A stretch of 44,089 bases of DNA, taken from contig JAOTTS010000018.1 in NCBI GenBank assembly GCA_029864335.1, forward strand, positions 1 to 44,089, in the 5' to 3' direction. Shown in pieces: positions 33,474 through 41,023 of this stretch (position 1 is its first letter; each line of letters begins with the position of its first letter). The translations under genes were made by a program, and so were the position numbers. A model generated the notes under the pieces. It saw only the letters and a program-made list of their open reading frames with translations, made no database searches and was not told the DNA's origin. The DNA comes from Candidatus Nitrosopumilus sp. GTDB taxonomy: Archaea > Thermoproteota > Nitrososphaeria > Nitrososphaerales > Nitrosopumilaceae.

Positions 33474-33488
33474 CTGAACATTGTTCAG
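33474..33488. promoter_or_regulatory. CTGAACATTGTTCAG palindrome, divergent promoter
   Basis: A 15-bp variant of the repeated element with GAAC arms. It is 41 bp from the DUF6659-like start (minus; TATA-like TTATATTC between) and 36 bp from the miniprotein start at 33524 (plus; TATA-like GATTTTAAAG between). Confidence 0.6.
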
Positions 33489-33523
33489 TTTGATTTTAAA
33501 GCAATTTCATCCATTATGATTTC

Positions 33524-33634
33524 ATGATACCAACACCGTTATTGATGGCAATTTCTGTCATGAGTGGAAGCATAGGATCCGCAATAGCCGCAGGATTGTA
33601 TTTCTCAATTAGACACAACAAAATGGGAAATTAA
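33524..33634 (+). CDS. Membrane miniprotein (36 aa)
   Basis: MIPTPLLMAISVMSGSIGSA followed by IAAGLYFSIRHNKMGN: one Gly/Ser/Ala-rich hydrophobic helix and a short basic tail. It is placed exactly as expected behind the divergent palindrome. Similar in design to the miniproteins at 4591 and 11499. Confidence 0.45.
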   Translation: MIPTPLLMAISVMSGSIGSAIAAGLYFSIRHNKMGN

Positions 33635-33759
33635 ATCATTATTTCTTATTTTTAATCAGCAATAAAATCGCATTTGATACAAATATGTTGTAATAATTGA
33701 CGATGTAAAATAATTCATTATAACATAAAAATTATCCTTTCAACTATTCATGCATTCTA

Positions 33760-33860
33760 CTTCCACGTGGGTCTTTTTTCTATGGTCCTAACTATATCCC
33801 CAGCACAACATGTATGGGGGTGTATAAGGTTAAGGGGGTTATTCAAGACCCACGTGGAAG
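33760..33860. repeat. 101-bp element bounded by perfect 14-bp inverted repeats
   Basis: CTTCCACGTGGGTC (33760-33773) and GACCCACGTGGAAG (33847-33860) are perfect inverted copies. Inside each arm lies a G-rich/TATA-like block (minus: GGGGATATAGTTA at 33789-33801; plus: GGGGGTGTATAAGGTTAAGG at about 33816-33835). The single arm at 7681-7736 matches both. This is either a MITE-like element or a pair of divergent promoters whose transcripts begin with the same sequence. Confidence 0.55.
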
Positions 33861-34025
33861 TTTATCATGGAATATTTTATCTAAATTCAAAAAAAAGACT
33901 CTATTGAGAAATCATATTTACTGTTATTCTACAAGTGATTTTTCTTCTTCAAATTTTATTCTCAATGATTCATTTGTACGAATTAAAATGAAATCCAATC
34001 TATTTTCAATTATTGTATAATACAA

Positions 34026-34934
34026 CTAGTCTCTCTTGTTTGTTGCAATTAGATCATACGATTCTAAATCATAAGTCATTTTGTATACTTCCTGAAAACC
34101 TCCAGAAGAGTATCCTCCAACATAGATTATTTTGTTGGAGTGATCAAGAGCAAAGCTTGTGACTGTCAAATCTATATCTGGAATATTTTCCCACGATCCT
34201 CCAATGTCATCTGACTTGACCAGTCCGAATGTGTCAACAGAACCAAACAGTGTTCCTTGTTCGTCAAAAGACAGAGCAAATACGTTCAATCCCTTGTATG
34301 AAACATGACTCCAAGTTTTTCCTCCATCATTTGTTTTGTAGATTCCATTTGCAGTCCCCGCAAAAATAATGCTAGAATCATGAGGTGAAATTGCCAAGGC
34401 AGAAATGTATTCAGGATAGTCTATCGTAATCCACGTTTTTCCAGCATCAGTTGTTTTGAATAATCCTCTGTTTCCACTATCAAATCCCATGATCAAATTT
34501 GGATCAATTTTACCAACTGCCATGGCATGAAAATCTACGGGCGGTTCCAACACTGTTGCGACTTGCTGCCAAGTAATTCCGCCATCCGAACTTTTTATCA
34601 GGCCTGTGTTGCCTCCAGTTGAAGGATGTCCACTTGCATACAATGGAGCATCTTTATCATATGGAGCACTAAATGCCATGTAATCTGCCCTTATCTTGTC
34701 AACTTTAACAGGTGGACTGCCATTTCTGCTGTGATAAAAGTCTCCATGTGTTGCTATGAATAGAAGATTCGAGTCATTTGGATCTAACCCTAAACCGTGG
34801 ATGTGTCTCCACTCCATCACTCTTGGATTTGGGACATCTTGCTCTTGATCTGTTCCTGAAGATAATGCAAAAACAACCATTATCCCTGTTAAGACCACAA
34901 TCGGTATTGTAAATTTTTTCTTGAATTTTACCAT
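34026..34934 (-). CDS. Exported beta-propeller protein (BNR/sortilin-like, F510_1955-type)
   Basis: 302 residues with a signal or anchor helix (FTIPIVVLTGIMVVFALSSG) and a beta-propeller marked by Asp-box repeats S-x-D-x-G-x-x-W: KSSDGGITW, KTTDAGKTW, KTNDGGKTW, KSDDIGGSW. The N-terminal HIHGLGLDPNDSNLLFIATH is typical of the 'F510_1955 family glycosylhydrolase' group, despite which no catalytic acids are evident. It is extracellular, perhaps binding glycan or protein. It is divergent from the multicopper oxidase gene (118 bases between starts), so they may share control. Confidence 0.8.
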   Translation of the reverse strand: MVKFKKKFTIPIVVLTGIMVVFALSSGTDQEQDVPNPRVMEWRHIHGLGLDPNDSNLLFIATHGDFYHSRNGSPPVKVDKIRADYMAFSAPYDKDAPLYASGHPSTGGNTGLIKSSDGGITWQQVATVLEPPVDFHAMAVGKIDPNLIMGFDSGNRGLFKTTDAGKTWITIDYPEYISALAISPHDSSIIFAGTANGIYKTNDGGKTWSHVSYKGLNVFALSFDEQGTLFGSVDTFGLVKSDDIGGSWENIPDIDLTVTSFALDHSNKIIYVGGYSSGGFQEVYKMTYDLESYDLIATNKRD

Positions 34935-35052
34935 TCGTATGTTGCTAAATTTGCCAATATTAAAAATCAGTGTCTTATCATAGTAAAAAAGAGAATTAGA
35001 AAATTACAAATGGTTTTTTATACAAAACATAGCATAGAATTACGAGCCGTAC

Positions 35053-36708
35053 ATGAAAATTCAAATTTCTTTGATTTTGTTTGCCTTGTTTTCAATCATG
35101 CTATTTGCTGGCAATATTGATTATGCTGATGCACTAAAAGCGCAAGGTTCATGGTTATCTCCAAAGAGTTTTGGCAAAGCAACATCAGATGTTGTTTGTG
35201 GTGATAAATTGTGCTCTGAAATACCCTCACAAGATATAGAAAAAATATCCAAAAATAACTATCCCAAGTTAATATCTAAAACTTCCGTTGAGACGCTTTC
35301 CAATAATGATACGTTTGTACTGTCAGCAGATTTCATTACAAAAACAATCGATGGAAAAAACCTAGAGATGTATGGGTATAATGGTCAAACCCCTGGACCG
35401 TTAATCAAAGTAAAACAAGATGACACAGTTACAGTACAATTTACAAACAATATTGATTTTCCTACAACGGTTCATTGGCATGGATTAAGACTGGATTATA
35501 CAAGTGATGGCGTACCAGGAATTACACAAGATCCGATTCAGCCCGGGGACACGTTTGAGTATAATCTCAAATTTCCAGACGAGGGCATTTTTTTGTATCA
35601 TCCTCATGTGAGAACAGAGATGCAGATGGAAAAGGGATTTTATGGTAATATCTTGGTTGAATCAGACAAATCTCCTCAAGTGGATTATGAGATACCTTTG
35701 ATTTTGGATGATGTTTCAATAATTGATGGCAGTCTTGAGAAATTCGAGCCAAGTAAAGTCACCAAAACGCTCATGGGGAGATTTGGAAATACCATGCTGA
35801 TAAACGGAAAATCTGATTACTCCTTGGAGGTAAAACAAGGAGATATTTCCAGATTTTATCTTACCAATACTGCAAACACTCGAACATTTGAATTTGGAAT
35901 TGAACAGCACAAGATGAAACTCGTTGGAGATGATGTAAGTCATTATGAAAAAGAAACGTTTTCAGATTCTGTAATTATCGCATCATCTGAAAGAAGAACT
36001 GTGGATGTTCTGTTTGACAATGCAGGAGAATTCAACATAATTCACAATACACCTGAAAAAACATACTTCCTTGGCAGAGTCATTGTTTCTCCTTCCGTAA
36101 TAGAAGAAAATAACTCTGATTTTTACAAAACTGTAAAGAATCTGGCAATAATACAAGAGATAGATCCATTTAGAAAGTTCTTTTCTGAAGATCCTGACTT
36201 GGAACTTGAATTTGATTTGAAGACAACTACCACTGCCATGCAAAGTAACCATCCAGAAATGTCTGATAATGATGCCATGGCAATGGACAAACATGAACCA
36301 CGATTTGAGCCAATAGAGTGGGAGGATGAGATGCCAGAAATGAATGCGATGTCTGATGATGAGAATACACGTTGGATACTCCGTGACGTTAAATCTGGAA
36401 AGGGGGGTTTTGATATTGATTACCATGCAAATGTTGGAGACGTAAAAAAAATCCGACTCGTAAACAGTCCTGATTCTGCTCACCCTATGCAGCACCCAAT
36501 ACATCTGCATGGCCAGAGGTTCTTAATTCTAAATGAGAATGGAATTCCAAATGAAAACTTGGCCTGGAAGGATTCGGTACTTGTACCTACTGGAGGCACA
36601 GTGGATATTTTGGTAGAGTTTTCAAATCCTGGCCAGTGGACCATGCATTGCCACATTCTAGAGCATGCAGAAGCTGGAATGATTACTGAAATTATCGTAA
36701 ATCCATAA
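35053..36708 (+). CDS. Extracellular multicopper oxidase with a Met/His-rich insert
   Basis: 551 residues with a signal peptide (MKIQISLILFALFSIMLFAG). All four copper motifs are present: HWHG (141-144), HPH (183-185), HPMQHPIHLHG (477-487) and HCHILEHAEAGM (532-543), the last giving the type 1 site with axial Met. Between domains 2 and 3 (about 395-440) lies a Met/His/Asp-rich stretch (NHPEMSDNDAMAMDKHEP; EDEMPEMNAMSDDE) resembling the Met-rich insert of the cuprous oxidase CueO. It would couple Cu(I) (or organic substrate) oxidation to O2 reduction outside the cell. A nitrite reductase role is less likely, as NirK enzymes are shorter two-domain proteins. A TATA-like TTTTTTATAC lies about 35 bases upstream. 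The genes for DUF302 and the Met-rich protein follow, on the other strand. Confidence 0.9.
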   Translation: MKIQISLILFALFSIMLFAGNIDYADALKAQGSWLSPKSFGKATSDVVCGDKLCSEIPSQDIEKISKNNYPKLISKTSVETLSNNDTFVLSADFITKTIDGKNLEMYGYNGQTPGPLIKVKQDDTVTVQFTNNIDFPTTVHWHGLRLDYTSDGVPGITQDPIQPGDTFEYNLKFPDEGIFLYHPHVRTEMQMEKGFYGNILVESDKSPQVDYEIPLILDDVSIIDGSLEKFEPSKVTKTLMGRFGNTMLINGKSDYSLEVKQGDISRFYLTNTANTRTFEFGIEQHKMKLVGDDVSHYEKETFSDSVIIASSERRTVDVLFDNAGEFNIIHNTPEKTYFLGRVIVSPSVIEENNSDFYKTVKNLAIIQEIDPFRKFFSEDPDLELEFDLKTTTTAMQSNHPEMSDNDAMAMDKHEPRFEPIEWEDEMPEMNAMSDDENTRWILRDVKSGKGGFDIDYHANVGDVKKIRLVNSPDSAHPMQHPIHLHGQRFLILNENGIPNENLAWKDSVLVPTGGTVDILVEFSNPGQWTMHCHILEHAEAGMITEIIVNP

Positions 36709-36931
36709 CCTGAATCAAAAAACAAGTAATGCATCACCAAGGGGTAAATTACAAAAATGAATTTGAAAAAATCACATCGCCAAATTATTTGTCCAAACTG
36801 ATCTAAAACAAACCATCCAAACCAGCAAAACCATCATTATCAAAATAAGACATAGTTTCTTACAATCTTGTTGGTAACAATAGATACAACTTTTTGAACA
36901 TCCAAAATATGGATTTATTTCATATCGTGAA

Positions 36932-37318
36932 TCACTTTGAATTCTTAATTACTTCGATTAGCTTTTCTTCAATCTCTTTTCCCATAGATTCCAACTCTGT
37001 ATTTGATGCAACTGCAAGTAGTACTGTAGGCTTTGCCAAGCTGATGTAATGTTCTCCTTCTTTCTCATAAACTGCTATAGTACATGGGAGCAATAATCCA
37101 ATATTGGGATCTGAATCAAGTGCTTGTTTTGCAGCTATAGGATTACAAACCTCTAATAGTTTGTATTGATTGGGGTATTCAATTCCTTTCTTTGCAAAGA
37201 TTTCCTTAAAGTCTAAGATCCCAAGAACACCAAATTGTATTTCAGAAAGTTTTGATGTAATATCTTGAATTATTTCATCTATACTTTTTTGTGTTTTTAC
37301 CGTATAGTTAAAACTCAT
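36932..37318 (-). CDS. DUF302 protein (128 aa)
   Basis: A single DUF302 domain: MSFNYTVKTQKSIDEIIQDI, then FGVLGILDFKEIFAKKGIEY, YKLLEVCNPIAAKQALDSDP and IGLLLPCTIAVYEKEGEHYI. The conserved CNP and the LPC cysteine are both present, which fits a metal- or redox-linked role. DUF302 proteins often sit near copper, sulfur or respiratory genes; their activity is unknown. It has no signal peptide. It starts 6 bases after the stop of the Met-rich gene, so the two are an operon. Confidence 0.88.
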   Translation of the reverse strand: MSFNYTVKTQKSIDEIIQDITSKLSEIQFGVLGILDFKEIFAKKGIEYPNQYKLLEVCNPIAAKQALDSDPNIGLLLPCTIAVYEKEGEHYISLAKPTVLLAVASNTELESMGKEIEEKLIEVIKNSK

Positions 37319-37324
37319 TTTATC

Positions 37325-38605
37325 TTATTGATTTAACTGCTGCATAAAGTCTTGGTTTTGCATAATGTTACTCATGAATTGTTGATTAGTTATCATTGTA
37401 TCCATCATATGTTGTCGTAGTTCTGAATCATTCATAATTGAACTCATCATTGGTCCCTGCATATTATTCATCATGCCCTTCATATTCCAAGGGTTATTCA
37501 ACATCATTTCATTCATCTGTGCCATTAGTTCCGGATTATCTCTAATCTGACTCATCACATCTTGCATCATCTGAGGATTGTTTACCTTCCAATTATTATT
37601 GACTCCTGATTTCATCATTCCCATCTTGCTCATCATCTGTTTGTTTTTCATCATATCTTGCATCATCTGAGGATTATCCATCATTGTTTTCATCATATCT
37701 TGTCTTACCTGAGGATCATTCATTATGGTACCAATGTTAGCATTAGTCATGGTTGCCATCTTTCCTTGACTTGAATCCATCATGGAATTATCTCTCATTC
37801 CTTGTCCCATCATCCCCTGATTCATTCCAGTCATGTTTCCAGATTTCATCATACCTCCTTGCATCATCTTTCCTTGACCCATGGAATCCATCATTACTTT
37901 TCCTTTCATCTTGCTCATCATCTGTTTGTTTTTCATCATATCGTGCATCATCTGAGGATTATCCATCATTTTATCCATCATTTGCTGTCGTGAATTAGGA
38001 TCACTCATCATGCTATTGATTCCTTGACTTGAATCCATCATGGAATTATCTTTCATCATACTCATTATCTGGTTATTGTCTCTCATGCTTTGCATCATCT
38101 GAGAGTTTTTCATCATGCTATCCACCATCTTTTGTCTCAAGTCAGGATCATTCATCATAAAGTTCATCATCGGGTTCATCTTTTGTGGGTTTTGTCTCAT
38201 TGAAGATGTCATCTGATCAACTACACTTTGTGTGGTATTGGGATTATCTGAAATATCATACCAAAGCTTACTTGTATTTGGATTTTTCATCATGCTATTG
38301 GTTATACCTTGTAATTGTGATGGGTTGTTATTCATCATCATATTCATGTCAAAGATTCCCCATCCTCTATCTGCTAATCGCAAGGAAGTATCTGGATTGA
38401 TACAAACTAGTGAACCAGTAGTACCTCGCATCATCATGACAAAATCGTCCCTACATTGAATTTGATTAGGATCATTTAGCATAGACATTTGTTGCCTTGG
38501 AGACATTGACATATTGCTTTGTGCAAGGACTTGTTCAGAAAGTAATGATAATGAAATAGTTGTAATGGCAAAAACTAGAATTCCGGTTAACAAGTAATTT
38601 TTCAC
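37325..38605 (-). CDS. Exported methionine-rich repeat protein, probable copper binder
   Basis: 426 residues with a clear signal peptide (MKNYLLTGILVFAITTISLS, ending LSEQVLAQ). By hand count about 95 Met (roughly 22%), nearly all as MM or MxxM pairs in degenerate units such as NPQMMQDMMKNKQMMSKM, DNSMMDSSQG and NDPxxRQxMMDxMM. A short N-terminal domain has two cysteines (QIQCRDDFVMMM; SLVCINPDTS). Thioether clusters of this density bind Cu(I) in CopA/PcoC-type proteins and in Met-rich CTR domains. So this is likely an extracellular copper sponge or donor. It is the first gene of an operon with DUF302, downstream of and convergent with the multicopper oxidase. Its TATA-like ACTTAAATTT lies about 25 bases before the ATG. 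Confidence 0.82.
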   Translation of the reverse strand: MKNYLLTGILVFAITTISLSLLSEQVLAQSNMSMSPRQQMSMLNDPNQIQCRDDFVMMMRGTTGSLVCINPDTSLRLADRGWGIFDMNMMMNNNPSQLQGITNSMMKNPNTSKLWYDISDNPNTTQSVVDQMTSSMRQNPQKMNPMMNFMMNDPDLRQKMVDSMMKNSQMMQSMRDNNQIMSMMKDNSMMDSSQGINSMMSDPNSRQQMMDKMMDNPQMMHDMMKNKQMMSKMKGKVMMDSMGQGKMMQGGMMKSGNMTGMNQGMMGQGMRDNSMMDSSQGKMATMTNANIGTIMNDPQVRQDMMKTMMDNPQMMQDMMKNKQMMSKMGMMKSGVNNNWKVNNPQMMQDVMSQIRDNPELMAQMNEMMLNNPWNMKGMMNNMQGPMMSSIMNDSELRQHMMDTMITNQQFMSNIMQNQDFMQQLNQ

Positions 38606-38713
38606 ACAGTTTTGCTGATATTCGTTAAATTTAAGTTATACTACAATCTCATCCTATGGAATTCAGATAGGAGTTTGTGAGTGATAGGGTATCAATATTT
38701 TTAATTTATTTTA

Positions 38714-38773
38714 CAATTGTAAAGATACCAACTTAATTATCCAAGCTGATTTTTTCAATTGTAAAGATATCAA
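38714..38773. repeat. Two direct copies of CAATTGTAAAGATAnCAA, 42 bp apart
   Basis: Copies at about 38714-38731 and 38756-38773 differ at one or two positions. A 42-bp period is four helical turns, as for cooperative binding of a regulator. They lie between the Met-rich gene (start 38605, minus) and the gene at 38878 (plus); CAATTG makes each half partly palindromic. Confidence 0.5.
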
Positions 38774-38877
38774 TCTAAGTACGCCACATTCCTAAATCAA
38801 ACAATGCTGAAAAATCATACCTGTGTAGTTGTGTGTAAAAAATACAACAGTATTTTGTGGGAGGTGATAATGAAATA

Positions 38878-39231
38878 ATGACCGGAAAGATAGAGAATAC
38901 TCCCGGATTGATAGAAGATAGTACCGGATTGATAACCGAAACTAATGACACAAAATACACTGCAAACTGGAGAAGAAAACGAAGCAGAGAAAGAGGCAAA
39001 GACAACAAGCCACGAAACTTCCCACTACATACAATGAAGAACTTGCCGCAGTTTAGAGACAAATCACATCAAGAAGTTAGACAATACATTCTTGAAAAAA
39101 AGGGAGTAGACATTGGAGGCAACTTTAACTTTGGAAGTTTAATGTTGTGTATTCTTGTGATACTTGTTGGTATTGTCGGAGTGATTGGCATTGCAAAATG
39201 GTTGCAACAACTACGAGAAACAAAAAATTAG
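38878..39231 (+). CDS. C-terminally membrane-anchored basic protein (117 aa)
   Basis: ATG 38878 is preceded by GGAGGTGAT (38860-38868), an unusually strong Shine-Dalgarno sequence for this genome, 9 bases upstream; this decides the start over the upstream GTG. The N-terminus holds a small repeat (TPGLIEDSTGLITET), then a very basic segment (NWRRKRSRERGKDNKPRN), then a C-terminal membrane helix (SLMLCILVILVGIVGVIGIA). A tail-anchored topology is likely, with the charged part in the cytosol. Function unknown. A GCCTAATTAGGC palindrome follows the stop. Confidence 0.65.
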   Translation: MTGKIENTPGLIEDSTGLITETNDTKYTANWRRKRSRERGKDNKPRNFPLHTMKNLPQFRDKSHQEVRQYILEKKGVDIGGNFNFGSLMLCILVILVGIVGVIGIAKWLQQLRETKN

Positions 39232-39235
39232 AACG

Positions 39236-39247
39236 GCCTAATTAGGC
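39236..39247. terminator. GCCTAATTAGGC palindrome after the stop codon
   Basis: A perfect 12-bp inverted repeat 4 bases after the stop of the 38878 gene, followed by ATTTCTAATTTT. It could form a short terminator hairpin or be a protein site. Confidence 0.4.
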
Positions 39248-39297
39248 ATTTCTAATTTTCATATTATTTTTAAACCACATTGCACATAATATGCCTC

Positions 39298-39480
39298 ATG
39301 GAAAACAAGTCATGTAAAATTTGCAACTCTAAACTAGAAGTAGAAAAAAGATGCAAATTCTGTAACGAACCAACAAGATTATTCTGTCACACTTGTGGGA
39401 TAATGGCAGAAAAAAGAATGCATCCTGCATGCATGGTAATGGATGTCAATTCTATGTTGGCGCAAATCTATTCCCACTAG
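39298..39480 (+). CDS. Zinc-ribbon protein (60 aa)
   Basis: MENKSCKICNSKLEVEKRCK followed by FCNEPTRLFCHTCGIMAEKR and MHPACMVMD: four CxxC-type pairs (CKIC, CKFC, CHTC and H..C), enough for two zinc ions. Paralogous to the protein at 40422-40595, with the same spacing. ATG 39298 is chosen over the TTG at 39280. Followed by a long T tract. Confidence 0.72.
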   Translation: MENKSCKICNSKLEVEKRCKFCNEPTRLFCHTCGIMAEKRMHPACMVMDVNSMLAQIYSH

Positions 39481-39485
39481 AACCA

Positions 39486-39508
39486 TTTTTTTATTTTTAT
39501 TTTTTTTA
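39486..39508 (+). terminator. T-rich transcription terminator
   Basis: TTTTTTTATTTTTATTTTTT directly after the stop of the zinc-ribbon gene. Oligo-T tracts end transcription in archaea. Confidence 0.6.
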
Positions 39509-39701
39509 AAACTGCTCTTTTGTATTTCATATGATGTCTGAATTCCAAGATGACTAGGATCCACTTTGGCTTGATAAGATATATGGTCTAGATTTCTGAT
39601 CTCTCTATTCACAGATTATGCTACATACATGTAAAAATATGGATAATATGTCCGAAAAAATTATATTATGCAATGTATGTTACATTAATTTAGTGAATAA
39701 C

Positions 39702-40204
39702 ATGTGGTTTGATACCGAATTTGACAAGATGTTTCAAAGATTGTCGGCCGCTTTTTTACTCCGGACGACGTCATTGAAACCCCAGGTAATGGCAAAGTCC
39801 AGACTTTTGGACCCTATTACTATGGCTATCAGATGACTGTAGGTTCTGATGGCAAACCCCAGATAAAAGAATGGGGAAACGTAAGACCAAACACAACTGC
39901 AGCTATTAGTAAATCAGGTACAAAACAACCTGCTGTAGATGAGATACTTGACGAAAAGGCAAAGACACTCAAATTGGTAGCTGAGATGCCAGGAATTGAA
40001 AAATCTGACATCAAGGTAAACATTGCAGATGGTGTCATTGACCTAACTGCAGAACGTGGTGAAAGAAAATATCATTGCAGCGTACCACTCAAGTACAATG
40101 TAGATGAAAACTCTGCCAAAGCAAGCTATGCTAATGGCATTCTTGAGGTACAGCTTAAAGTACCTGAGGAAAAACCAAAGGGGAAAACAATTCCTGTGAT
40201 TTAG
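39702..40204 (+). pseudogene. hsp20: Hsp20/alpha-crystallin small heat-shock protein with a one-base deletion
   Basis: ATG 39702 gives MWFDTEFDKMFQRLS, then the frame breaks at about 39744-39747. The adjacent frame continues FFTPDDVIETPGNGKVQTFG, YYYGYQMTVGSDGKPQIKEW and the alpha-crystallin domain (LKLVAEMPGIEKSDIKVNIA; ILEVQLKVPEEKPKGKTIP). A single lost base in TGTCGGCCGC restores RFFTP after MSG/LSG. The crystallin domain could still be made from ATG 39833 (MTVGSDGKPQ), which would lack the N-terminal oligomerisation arm. It is first gene of a likely operon with 40216 and 40422. Confidence 0.75.
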
Positions 40205-40215
40205 AGTGAAAAGAT

Positions 40216-40419
40216 ATGTCAAGCACTGAACTCAAAAGCAAAACACAAAGTACCTGGAACAAGATGGTGCATGCGCCTTTCAAGAAGGTAGTGGCATTTG
40301 ATCTTCTATGCATGGCAATGGGAATGCCAATTGGTGCAGGAATTCTAGCAGCACTACTTTATGGTGCAAAACCTCTAGAAGAGCCAATACAAATGGCAAT
40401 GAAAGTACTAGGAGGATAG
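40216..40419 (+). CDS. Small membrane-associated protein (67 aa)
   Basis: MSSTELKSKTQSTWNKMVHA, then FKKVVAFDLLCMAMGMPIGA and GILAALLYGAKPLEEPIQMA. A polar basic first third, then one Gly/Ala-rich hydrophobic segment (about 28-50). It lies between the Hsp20 gene (12 bases) and the zinc-ribbon gene (2 bases), so it is one transcription unit. Function unknown. Confidence 0.6.
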   Translation: MSSTELKSKTQSTWNKMVHAPFKKVVAFDLLCMAMGMPIGAGILAALLYGAKPLEEPIQMAMKVLGG

Positions 40420-40421
40420 AA

Positions 40422-40595
40422 ATGCCAGACGAGTCTTGCAGAAAATGTGGGACTGAATTACAAATCAGGAAAAACTGCGATAACTGCAGTTCTCCGGTAT
40501 TATTTTTCTGTCCCAAGTGCATGTATGTACCTGATAAACAAATCCATGTAGATTGCATGCTTGCAAAAAATCAGATTGTAATAATTGGATCTTAA
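40422..40595 (+). CDS. Zinc-ribbon protein (57 aa), paralogue of 39298
   Basis: MPDESCRKCGTELQIRKNCD then NCSSPVLFFCPKCMYVPDKQ and IHVDCML. CxxC, CxxC, CPKC and H..C are in the same order as in the 39298 protein. ATG 40422 follows GGAGGATAGAA, a good ribosome-binding site, and lies 2 bases after the previous stop. Probable two-zinc protein of unknown role. Confidence 0.72.
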   Translation: MPDESCRKCGTELQIRKNCDNCSSPVLFFCPKCMYVPDKQIHVDCMLAKNQIVIIGS

Positions 40596-40716
40596 GACCA
40601 ACAACGATTAGTTACTTGGTGAGAGTTCCAATTGTATATCATTAACCAGAAATAGTATTTAGATCATTCTGAGAAATCATACTATTCTCTTTTAAACAAA
40701 TTCTGTAGTAACCAGT

Positions 40717-40887
40717 TTAGGATTCATGCGGGTAAGAATCATTTAACCGACCATACCGTCCAAGGGGTGGGACAACTTTTGTCCATCCTTTTAAATTATC
40801 TTTTGTTAATTGATACAAATCACCTGGTGAATAAGATGAACAAATCATTCGTTCTTCTTTTATGCAAATTTTGCAAATACGAATCAT
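40717..40887 (-). CDS. Small CxxC protein with GWTKVVPPLGRYGRLND (56 aa)
   Basis: MIRICKICIKEERMICSSYS, then GDLYQLTKDNLKGWTKVVPP and LGRYGRLNDSYPHES. It has one CxxC plus a third Cys. The dense, unusual C-terminal motif looks conserved, and its GWTKVV matches DGWTRVV at 7440-7577. Clean ATG at 40885-40887. Family not recognised. Confidence 0.55.
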   Translation of the reverse strand: MIRICKICIKEERMICSSYSPGDLYQLTKDNLKGWTKVVPPLGRYGRLNDSYPHES

Positions 40888-41023
40888 GAGCAATCAAGAC
40901 AATCAAAACAAATCAAGTTGGGAAGATGACTGAAATTATAGATTATTCTAAAACATCAAATTAATCTAATAAAATATGTTTTCTGTATAGTTATATCAGG
41001 TTAAGCAAACATGACATAGTACT

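Noticed and set aside
33814-34020. 68-codon plus-strand frame across the right arm of the inverted repeat
   Set aside because: Its first third is the repeat element itself and the rest has composition typical of AT-rich non-coding DNA.
35983-36510. 175-codon minus-strand frame inside the multicopper oxidase gene
   Set aside because: It is a shadow: the plus strand holds all copper-binding motifs and a signal peptide, while the antisense product is Cys/His/Trp-rich noise.
37753-37998. Plus-strand Ser/Pro/His-rich frames opposite the Met-rich gene
   Set aside because: They are antisense readings of the ATG-rich repeat; the minus strand has a signal peptide, operon context and a promoter.
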